A stretch of DNA of 7,008 bases. It comes from JAUPVS01 sp037139495. GTDB lineage: Bacteria; Patescibacteriota; Saccharimonadia; Saccharimonadales; JAUPVS01. The translations under genes and the position numbers were made by a program. Positions within the stretch are counted from its first letter, which is position 1. Every line of letters begins with the position of its first letter. A model generated the notes under the pieces. The model saw only the letters and a list, made by a program, of their open reading frames with translations, made no database searches and was not told the DNA's origin. This document shows positions 1 to 5,517 of the stretch, piece after piece. Where the stretch lies: assembly GCA_037139495.1 (NCBI GenBank), contig JBAXGG010000021.1, positions 1 through 7,008 of the forward strand, read 5' to 3'.

Positions 1-30
1 CGTCTTAACGTCGGCCGTCTTAACGTCGGC
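1..30. repeat. Exact 15-bp tandem duplication inside the PEGA gene
   Basis: CGTCTTAACGTCGGC occurs twice head to tail (1-15 and 16-30). On the minus strand it encodes ADVKT-ADVKT, so the frame is preserved. The copy number may be higher because the window ends inside the array. Confidence 0.85.
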
Positions 31-813
31 TGTGGCTAAAGTTCGGGCCGTTTTATTAAACAAATATAGTTGGTCGTATTTTTTGTCGTGCATAAAAACT
101 TCGTCTGGATTATTAGAAAACGTCTTGTTGACGTTGTACGAGCTAGCCGGCGTTTCACGATCGACCATCACAAACTCACGACCGCCGCCATAATCATGCT
201 GCAGGAGGAAATGACGGTTGTCGTTTGACCACTCTGTAACGACCAGATTATTCTGGGGTGAGGCTGTTAGTACGCCAGCCGGGATAGTTACAGTTGTGGC
301 CGCCTTCTTATTGTCATTGGCATCGAATTGATCAAAAGTCCCTATCTGGTCTGGGTGTTCGACTAGCAACCAATGGCGATCAGGGCTTTGAGTAGTGAGG
401 GGTGGTGCCGCAGCATAAGTCTTTTGTGTTTTTGCGGTCATTGCCGTCGGGAAGAGGAAAGGATATATAAACCTTTCGATAGTGCCACCGGCTAAACTAA
501 TCGTTCGGCTCCAGGTGCGGTAACCAGAATTCTTTAGCTCTAACTTATATATATCAGAAGGTAATACCAGCCTAGCATCACTTTGTGACTTGTACTGTTT
601 ACCATTCAAATAAATATCGGCTGGTACTGGTTGAGCAGTTACTACTAACAATCCATTCTGAATAATCAAGCCGGTCTTACGATCTAAATCGTAGCCGTAG
701 GACTGGAAAACTAAAATCATCGTAACTAAAGCAATGGCGATAGCTATTAGGGCATATCCAATTATTAGCTTTATTTGGTGTTTGCGTTTTTTAGATGGGT
801 CAAGAAAATCCAT
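1..813 (-). CDS. PEGA-domain single-pass membrane protein, C-terminus beyond window
   Basis: Read on the minus strand, an uninterrupted frame begins at the ATG whose first base is 813 and runs off the left edge, giving 271 residues. It opens with a short basic segment (MDFLDPSKKRKHQIK), followed by one hydrophobic helix at about residues 16-36. A PEGA-type beta domain follows at about 53-116, with the usual turn ADIYLNG (65-71) and the late SGYRTW motif (96-101). After that come blade-like repeats such as SPDRHWLLVE and SNDNRHFLLQHD, suggesting the start of a TolB/WD40-like beta-propeller outside the membrane. PEGA domains are usually surface or envelope modules of unknown ligand, so a cell-envelope role is inferred. 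No Shine-Dalgarno sequence precedes the ATG, but a good promoter does (826-854). There is no cysteine in the readable part. The gene is divergent from the one at 916. Domain call fairly sure; function unknown. Confidence 0.85.
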   Translation of the reverse strand, partial: MDFLDPSKKRKHQIKLIIGYALIAIAIALVTMILVFQSYGYDLDRKTGLIIQNGLLVVTAQPVPADIYLNGKQYKSQSDARLVLPSDIYKLELKNSGYRTWSRTISLAGGTIERFIYPFLFPTAMTAKTQKTYAAAPPLTTQSPDRHWLLVEHPDQIGTFDQFDANDNKKAATTVTIPAGVLTASPQNNLVVTEWSNDNRHFLLQHDYGGGREFVMVDRETPASSYNVNKTFSNNPDEVFMHDKKYDQLYLFNKTARTLATADVKTADVKT

Positions 814-825
814 AGTTGCTTTAAT

Positions 826-854
826 TTTATATCACGTCTGAACAGTTTGGTCAC
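826..854 (-). promoter_or_regulatory. Promoter of the PEGA-domain gene
   Basis: On the minus strand GTGACC (854-849) is followed after 17 bp by TATAAA (831-826), and the TG extension of the -10 box is present (TGA-TATAAA). Twelve bases separate the -10 box from the ATG, so the predicted leader is only about five bases. Confidence 0.6.
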
Positions 855-865
855 CCCTAATCCGC

Positions 866-894
866 TTGCGGCAATCTCTCACAAGCGTTAAGAT
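866..894 (+). promoter_or_regulatory. Promoter of the 353-residue membrane protein gene
   Basis: TTGCGG (866-871) and TAAGAT (889-894) are 17 bp apart, placing the transcript start near 901. A second possible -10 box, TATAAG (901-906), would give a leaderless GTG transcript. The -35 box lies within the perfect inverted repeat CCGC-TT-GCGG (862-871). The nine bases CGCTTGCGG recur at 3451-3459 before the DUF3048 gene. AAGGG just before the GTG may act as a weak ribosome binding site. Confidence 0.5.
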
Positions 895-915
895 AGTTTC
901 TATAAGGGTAAAAAC

Positions 916-1977
916 GTGGGTCAGACTAAAACAACGATAGAACTAAATGGAAACCTCTACGACGCCAACACGGGCGCTATGCTTAAAAAAGCAACGGGCG
1001 GTCGAGTAGTTGATGGTTTTTTCCGCGGAGCAGCGCCAGCCGCTCACAGCCCTAAACCAAAACCAGCCAAATCGACAACTCGTAAAACAACTACAACACC
1101 AAAAACGGCTCACAAAACCGAACATTCACAGACTCTGATGCGACACGTCGTTAGCAAACCCAAGATTTCTGTACCACTGTTGAAGGCCAGCCAGGTCAAG
1201 GAAATAGGCCTACCAGCACCCGATAGTTTCTGGCAAGATCGTAAACGACGGGCGATGGCGATTTCTAAAAGTTCATCGATTAGTCGCTTTAGTATAAGTA
1301 ATAGCGTTAATAAAACAATTGCCCCCTTAGCCGTCCGGCCTCACCCCAGTGAACGCGCCAAAAAAACCGCTCCACCCAGTCCGCCACAAATTGGACAAAT
1401 AGCTATAACAGCCAGCGCCGGCGAACGATCCTTCCAAAAAGCCCTTCAATCAGCTCAAAGTCATAACCAAAAATCACCCCACAAAATCAAAGCCCGACAT
1501 CGAGCTGCCAGAAAGCTAGGTGTCAGTAGCCGGGCGCTAAATATCGCCACAATCAGTTTAGTGCTGGTGTTGCTGACTGGTTTTATTGCCTACCAAAACG
1601 TCCCGAGCTTATCTGTTCGCTTAGCCTCTTCAAAAGCCGGTTTCCACGCCGCATTGCCTGACTATACACCAAGCGGCTTTGGAATGACCGGGCCAATCAA
1701 TACGTCACCTGGAGTCGTAACTATCAGCTTCCGCTCAAACTCCGATGAACGTAGTTATAACCTGACCCAAAAACAGTCAAACTGGACTAGCGATTCTTTA
1801 TTCAATAATTTCGTCGCTGCCAACAAGAATTATCAGATCTTGCAAGACAAAGGAAAAACCATCTACATTTACAACGGCAGCAATGCCACTTGGGTGAACG
1901 GTGGCACCTGGTACCAACTAGTTGGCAACGCTAACTTAAGCAGTGATCAGATCTTGCGCCTTGCCGACAGCCTCTAG
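916..1977 (+). CDS. Single-pass membrane protein with DUF4367-like outer domain
   Basis: This 353-residue protein starts with GTG at 916. The first ATG in frame is codon 22, and starting there would remove an N-terminal motif (IELNGNLYDANTG, residues 8-20) that looks like a conserved docking or sorting element. Residues 40-200 are low-complexity, rich in Lys, Arg, Pro, Ser and Thr, and strongly basic before a single transmembrane helix at about 207-227. The outer domain (about 240-353) begins ALPDYTPSGFGM and ends with TWVNGGTWYQLVGNANL then SSDQILRLADSL. This pattern resembles DUF4367-type domains, which are often attached to anti-sigma factors; the match is by eye and tentative. Topology (N-terminus inside) follows from the positive residues before the helix. 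It contains no cysteine. gltX begins 30 bases downstream with its own promoter. An envelope or signalling role is a guess. Confidence 0.8.
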   Translation: MGQTKTTIELNGNLYDANTGAMLKKATGGRVVDGFFRGAAPAAHSPKPKPAKSTTRKTTTTPKTAHKTEHSQTLMRHVVSKPKISVPLLKASQVKEIGLPAPDSFWQDRKRRAMAISKSSSISRFSISNSVNKTIAPLAVRPHPSERAKKTAPPSPPQIGQIAITASAGERSFQKALQSAQSHNQKSPHKIKARHRAARKLGVSSRALNIATISLVLVLLTGFIAYQNVPSLSVRLASSKAGFHAALPDYTPSGFGMTGPINTSPGVVTISFRSNSDERSYNLTQKQSNWTSDSLFNNFVAANKNYQILQDKGKTIYIYNGSNATWVNGGTWYQLVGNANLSSDQILRLADSL

Positions 1978-1991
1978 CCTCGTCCACAATC

Positions 1992-2000
1992 TGTTACAAT
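1992..2000 (+). promoter_or_regulatory. Extended -10 promoter of gltX, leaderless
   Basis: TGTTACAAT is an extended -10 element (TGn followed by TACAAT). Only seven bases (AGACCTC) separate it from the ATG at 2008, so transcription should start at or next to the start codon. No -35 box sits at 16-18 bp, and no Shine-Dalgarno sequence is present. Confidence 0.65.
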
Positions 2001-2007
2001 AGACCTC

Positions 2008-3426
2008 ATGAGTCAAACTGTTCGCACCCGTTTTGCACCCAGCCCAACTGGCTATATTCATGTTGGCAATCTACGTACCGCGCTTTTTGCCTGGTTGTTG
2101 GCACGTCAAAATGACGGACAGTTCATATTGCGCCTAGAGGATACTGACCAGGCCAGGGAAGTTGAGGGTGCGGCCGGACATATTATCGAAAGTCTTGGGG
2201 CCTTAGGGCTCGATTTTGATGAGGGTCCAATCCGCCAGAGCGAACACCTAGATCTATACAAAGACTACGCCCAGCAATTGATAGATAAGGGAATGGCTTA
2301 CGCCGACCCGTACACCCCAGCCGAAGTCCAAGCCTTCCGTGAACAAGCTCAAAAAGCTAAACTGCCATTTTTGTATCGCAATAACCGCCCAATTAACCCA
2401 CCGGTTTGGGACGGCTCCCAGCCACTTCGTTTCAAAACCGAACCTCGAGACTGGGAATGGGACGATGCCGTTATGGGGCACCTAAAAGTTGGTCCCGAAA
2501 CCCAAGACGATTTTATCCTCATCAAATCCGACGGCTTTCCAACCTACAACTTTGCCCACATTGTTGATGATGCCGAAATGAAGATAACCCACGTTATCCG
2601 TGGTCAAGAATTCATTGCCAGCACGCCGAACTATTTAAACCTGTACCAAGCTTTAGGCCTAAAACGTCCTATCCTGGCCACCATGCCACACATACTCGGT
2701 GCCGACGGCAATAAAAAGCTTAGCAAACGCGATGGCGCCAAAGACGTCCTTGACTACCTACGCGATGGCTATCTCTCAGAAGCTTTGGTGAGTTTTATCG
2801 CAACATTGGGCTGGAACGATGGCAGCGAACAAGAGATATTTACGGAAGAAGAATTAATTAAAAAGTTTAGCTTAGAGCGGGTCAGCAAGTCCGGTGCCCA
2901 TTTTGACGAGCGTCGCCTCTTATGGGTAAATGGGTCCTTCATTCGTGAACTGCCGTTAGACGAACTAGCGAAAAAAGTTGATGCTTTTTGGCCACCCGAG
3001 GCCACCACGGCCAGCGCCGAATATAAGTTGGCCGTCTTAGGCCTAACCCAAGAACGCCTCAAATACTTTGACGAACTGCCAGCGCTAACCAATTTCTTCT
3101 TTACCAATCTACCGGTCAATATGACTTTAATCGACAATAATAAACAGCTCAAAAAGCTTGATCACCAAGAAATAAATAAGCTATTGGAGCAGACTCGAGC
3201 TAGCCTCCAGGACAGCAACTTCTCGGTCGACGACCTAACCGAGCGACTCAACCAACTATTGGAAACAACCGGCCAGAAACCAGGCACCCTATTCAGCCTA
3301 ATTCGGGTTACCACAACCTGGGCACCAGCCAGCCCCGGACTGGCCGATACACTGCATGTCCTAGGCAAAGAAAAATCTCTCGAACGCCTAGCAAACAGTT
3401 TGGCTTCGCTTAACTCTAAATCCTAA
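2008..3426 (+). CDS. gltX: Glutamyl-tRNA synthetase
   Basis: This cytoplasmic class I aminoacyl-tRNA synthetase of 472 residues joins glutamate to tRNA-Glu using ATP. The Rossmann fold begins RFAPSPTGYIHVGN with the HIGH-type signature HVGN (18-21). LRLEDTD (41-47) lies in the glutamate-binding region. PTYNFAHIVDDAEMKITHVI and RGQE (178-201) form the conserved core, and the KMSKS-type loop is KKLSKRDGA (236-244). The helical anticodon-binding region ends with the family-typical ASPGLADTLHVLGKEKSLER (441-460). Length is normal for bacteria. The Cys-rich zinc site present in some bacterial enzymes after the CP1 insertion is absent: AYADPYTPAE (97-106) sits where Cys residues would be, and the protein has no cysteine at all. 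Whether it also charges tRNA-Gln, as non-discriminating enzymes do in organisms using GatCAB, cannot be decided here. The ATG is fixed by the promoter seven bases upstream. Confidence 0.97.
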   Translation: MSQTVRTRFAPSPTGYIHVGNLRTALFAWLLARQNDGQFILRLEDTDQAREVEGAAGHIIESLGALGLDFDEGPIRQSEHLDLYKDYAQQLIDKGMAYADPYTPAEVQAFREQAQKAKLPFLYRNNRPINPPVWDGSQPLRFKTEPRDWEWDDAVMGHLKVGPETQDDFILIKSDGFPTYNFAHIVDDAEMKITHVIRGQEFIASTPNYLNLYQALGLKRPILATMPHILGADGNKKLSKRDGAKDVLDYLRDGYLSEALVSFIATLGWNDGSEQEIFTEEELIKKFSLERVSKSGAHFDERRLLWVNGSFIRELPLDELAKKVDAFWPPEATTASAEYKLAVLGLTQERLKYFDELPALTNFFFTNLPVNMTLIDNNKQLKKLDHQEINKLLEQTRASLQDSNFSVDDLTERLNQLLETTGQKPGTLFSLIRVTTTWAPASPGLADTLHVLGKEKSLERLANSLASLNSKS

Positions 3427-3446
3427 TATTTAGTACAAAAATATTA
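3424..3446. repeat. A+T inverted repeat overlapping the gltX stop codon
   Basis: TAATATTT (3424-3431) and AAATATTA (3439-3446) are perfect 8-bp complements around a 7-base loop, AGTACAA. The TAA stop is the first part of the left arm. The stem is purely A/T and no T-run follows, so it is a poor intrinsic terminator. It may protect the mRNA end or be chance. Confidence 0.4.
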
Positions 3447-3450
3447 CCGA

Positions 3451-3488
3451 CGCTTGCGGATAATGTGAGCTGTTCAATATGATACAAT
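3451..3488 (+). promoter_or_regulatory. Promoter region of the DUF3048 gene, leaderless
   Basis: TGATACAAT (3480-3488) is an extended -10 element ending seven bases before the ATG at 3496, the same geometry as at gltX. CGCTTGCGG (3451-3459) matches nine bases of the promoter region at 863-871. Here the distance from TTGCGG to TACAAT is 23 bp, too long for a normal -35/-10 pair, so the shared sequence could be a protein-binding site rather than a -35 box. No Shine-Dalgarno sequence is present. Confidence 0.6.
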
Positions 3489-3495
3489 ACTGCTT

Positions 3496-4755
3496 ATGAT
3501 TGATGACTTTCGCCCTAAAGAAAAGGCCAGGGCGGCCAAGCGTAACGCTGCCAAAATTCCACCTCCAGCTGGGCCAGTAACACCGGTCGAAGCTCCAAAC
3601 GACGATCCAGTCATTGAGATTGTTCCCGAAACCAAAACGCCAAAAATGGCCGAGACACCCAAAATGCTACCAGCCAAGACCAAACGTCGTCCGCACATAT
3701 GGCCAGATGCCTGGTCCCGTAAAAAGAAACGTCTGTTTACGGGCCTATTGGTATTACTAGCCCTAGGTTTGATTGGAGGGGGAGCCTACTGGTACCGAGC
3801 AAAGCATCAAACCAAAGCCGCGGTAGTCACCAAAACTACTGTCGCGGTCGCACCGAAACCAACTACCGTTCCTTCTAGCTTAACTGGCTTACCGGTTGCA
3901 CCAGAAGTAAATCAACGAGTTGTGACTGGGGTGATGATAGAAAACAGCCCCGATGCTCGTCCGCAATCCGGCTTATTTGAAGCCGGTGTCGTTTACGAAG
4001 CCGTTGCCGAAGGTGGTATTACTCGCTTTTTGGCACTCTTCCAAGATACTCAACCAGCTTATGTCGGTCCCATACGTAGCTCACGTCCTTATTACTTAGA
4101 CTGGTTATTGCCATTTAATGCTAGCTACGCCCACGTTGGCGGCAGCCCCGAAGCTTTGCAACAAATTAAAGCCCTGGGAGTTAGGGATATGGATCAGTTC
4201 GCTAATAGCTCGGCCTACGACCGTATTACCAGCCGCTATGCTCCCCATAACGTCTACACCAGCATCGCCAGGCTAGTTAAGCTAGCCGAATCAAAAGGCT
4301 ATACCACCAGTACCTACACTGGCTTCGCCCGCAAACCTAAAGAATCACCAGCCGCCACTCCAACCGCTAAAACCATCGACTTAACTATCTCTGGACCCTT
4401 ATATAATCCGCACTACGATTACGATACCACTACTAATAGCTATAAGCGCAGCGAAGGTGGCAAGCCTCATACCGACGAAAAGTCAGGTACTCAACTGTCA
4501 CCTAAGGTTGTAATTGCCTTAGTTATACCAAGTGCTATCGAAGCTGACGGCTCACATAACAGTTACGCTACCACCGGCACTGGTTCGATGTACGTATTTC
4601 AGGACGGCACAGTTACACCCGGGACCTGGAAGAAAGATAGTCGTTCGTCTCAATTCATTTTTACCGATAGTGCCGGTCAGCCTCTACTATTAAACCCCGG
4701 GCAAACCTGGCTAAGCATCGTTAACACTACCGGATCCGTAGTTTATATTCCCTAG
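3496..4755 (+). CDS. DUF3048-domain membrane-anchored protein (YerB-like)
   Basis: A 419-residue protein with a cytoplasmic tail rich in Lys, Pro and Ala (1-79), one transmembrane helix (about 80-100), a Thr/Pro/Lys linker, then a two-part outer region. The N-terminal DUF3048 domain (about 128-270) is clear: LTGLPV (129-134), GVMIENSPDARPQSGLFEAG (145-164), AEGGITRFLALFQ (171-183), GPIRSSRPYY (191-200) and HVGGSPEA (213-220). The C-terminal part (about 295-418) ends with DGTVTPGTWKK and LLLNPGQTWLSIVN, as DUF3048 C-terminal domains do. The Bacillus relative YerB is a lipoprotein; here a helix replaces the lipobox and no cysteine exists, so attachment differs. The biochemical role of DUF3048 is not established; a cell-wall or surface role is inferred. 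The ATG is supported by the promoter just upstream, which argues for transcription separate from gltX. No terminator is obvious after the TAG stop. Confidence 0.93.
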   Translation: MIDDFRPKEKARAAKRNAAKIPPPAGPVTPVEAPNDDPVIEIVPETKTPKMAETPKMLPAKTKRRPHIWPDAWSRKKKRLFTGLLVLLALGLIGGGAYWYRAKHQTKAAVVTKTTVAVAPKPTTVPSSLTGLPVAPEVNQRVVTGVMIENSPDARPQSGLFEAGVVYEAVAEGGITRFLALFQDTQPAYVGPIRSSRPYYLDWLLPFNASYAHVGGSPEALQQIKALGVRDMDQFANSSAYDRITSRYAPHNVYTSIARLVKLAESKGYTTSTYTGFARKPKESPAATPTAKTIDLTISGPLYNPHYDYDTTTNSYKRSEGGKPHTDEKSGTQLSPKVVIALVIPSAIEADGSHNSYATTGTGSMYVFQDGTVTPGTWKKDSRSSQFIFTDSAGQPLLLNPGQTWLSIVNTTGSVVYIP

Positions 4756-4758
4756 GTA

Positions 4759-5032
4759 ATGTGGACAGCTTTCGTAACTCAGGCCTCTTGACGTTATTTG
4801 GCAAGCTATCTTGCGCATTACACCAGGCCACACCAACACAGCTCCGCCTAATCTATAAGAAAATAAAATCGACCAAGAACTGGTCACCACCTTAGCCTTG
4901 CAGGTTTATCAGCTAGCTGCCAGTAAAGAGGAAACACGCACCACCATCGAGCAACAAGCCGACGGCTACCTAATAAAGGCCAGGATTACCCCAAAAAAAC
5001 AACTAGTTGGCATCCTCGATAGCATAGCTTAG
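4759..5032 (+). pseudogene. Possible decayed small gene of unknown family
   Basis: The stretch looks like coding sequence but has no intact frame. The reading frame ending at the TAG of 5030-5032 is open from 4859, reads DQELVTTLALQVYQLAASKE and continues to QLVGILDSIA, and lacks any ATG or GTG start. Beyond one TAA (4856-4858) the same frame continues upstream as LDVIWQAILRITPGHTNTAP, open from 4778. A short ATG frame at 4759 (MWTAFVTQAS) could join it by a one-base shift. Codon choice resembles neighbouring genes. One stop and one frameshift would explain the break. The family is not recognised, and a chance open stretch cannot be excluded. Confidence 0.3.
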
Positions 5033-5226
5033 GGTGTATACTAATTGATAGCAGTGGGTGTGCTGGCTGACTGAAAGGTTATCCTTCCTACATCCAAGCT
5101 TTAAAATCCTGGTAGCAAACTTCGGTCCCTGCTAACCTCACATCACCAAAGATTAGCTGCCACGTACGGTAACAGCTCATCACCCTATACAACTCCGTTC
5201 ACAGATCAGCCGAAAGTTGATTTGAT
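5033..5226. other. Intergenic stretch with weak inverted repeats before the dinB module
   Basis: No gene is seen. Three imperfect inverted repeats occur: AAGG-TTAT-CCTT (5075-5086); GGTAGCA (5111-5117) with TGCTAACC (5130-5137), one bulge; and GCTGCC (5156-5161) with GG-TAA-CAGC (5168-5176). On the minus strand the second is followed by GGATTTT, but no minus-strand gene precedes it. TATACA (5186-5191) could be a -10 box for the gene at 5227, although no matching -35 box is visible. No LexA-type site was found. Confidence 0.35.
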
Positions 5227-5517
5227 ATGCATGTGGTCAATCAAAGAGTCGAAGTAATCACAGTCTTTCGCCAACAGGGTGAAGTCGGTTTATTGTGTTA
5301 CCCGGCTAAAATGAAATATCAAGGTCATGAAGTACTGTTTACCGAACTAGGGCTACGACACCCCACCGCCAAAGGTAAACGGATGGTTCATGTTTTTGAC
5401 ATGTCCGACGGCAACAGCGATTACCGGCTGGAGTTTGATGCCGAGGCCCTAACCTGGACGCTAGTCGCCATCCTTGAAGGGCAGGGAGGGGGCTACAATG
5501 CCGCATCATCGACTTAA
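5227..5517 (+). CDS. Small uncharacterised protein paired with the Y-family polymerase
   Basis: This gene encodes 96 residues starting at ATG 5227; an in-frame TGA at 5218-5220 excludes a longer start. No signal peptide or membrane helix is present, so it is cytoplasmic. The composition suggests alternating beta strands: NQRVEVITVF, GLLCYPAKMKYQGHEVLF, GKRMVHVFDMSDG, DYRLEFDAEALTWTLVAI, followed by a short flexible tail. The layout (Val-rich first strand, basic 'YQGHEV' turn, acidic 'FDAEALTW' end) recalls the small proteins encoded next to Y-family polymerases in other bacteria, such as DUF6504-like proteins; this comparison is from memory and tentative. Its last 20 bases overlap the polymerase gene and contain the polymerase ribosome binding site region, so the two are almost certainly co-expressed and perhaps interact. 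It has one cysteine (Cys24). No ribosome binding site is evident before its own start. Confidence 0.75.
   Translation: MHVVNQRVEVITVFRQQGEVGLLCYPAKMKYQGHEVLFTELGLRHPTAKGKRMVHVFDMSDGNSDYRLEFDAEALTWTLVAILEGQGGGYNAASST
5484..5492 (+). promoter_or_regulatory. Strong Shine-Dalgarno sequence that decides the dinB start
   Basis: GGGAGGGGG contains a full GGAGG core (5485-5489) eight bases before ATG 5498. It lies within the coding sequence of the upstream small gene. It favours 5498 over the in-frame TTG at 5474, and it contrasts with the SD-less starts of gltX and the DUF3048 gene. Confidence 0.8.

Noticed and set aside
2769..3152. A 127-codon open frame on the minus strand within gltX
   Set aside because: It lies wholly antisense to a clear, conserved gltX and its translation is Ser/Arg/Leu-rich without domain features, so it is a shadow. 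The same holds for the other antisense frames at 943-1125, 2254-2481, 3162-3368, 3474-3698, 5339-5608 and 5821-6027.
5191..5200. AACTCCGTTC as a LexA-type operator
   Set aside because: The half sites are separated by the wrong number of bases for the GAAC-N4-GTTC type, and the outer bases do not match. The GAAC/GTTC pairs at 6781-6794 and 6912-6926 fail for the same spacing reason.
5474..5476. TTG as a start for the polymerase
   Set aside because: It has no ribosome binding site, whereas the ATG at 5498 has GGAGG at ideal distance. The eight extra residues (MKGREGAT) simply translate the Shine-Dalgarno region.
5494..5499. TACAAT as a promoter for dinB
   Set aside because: It overlaps the ATG itself, so transcription would start inside the gene. 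The match comes from the start-codon context.
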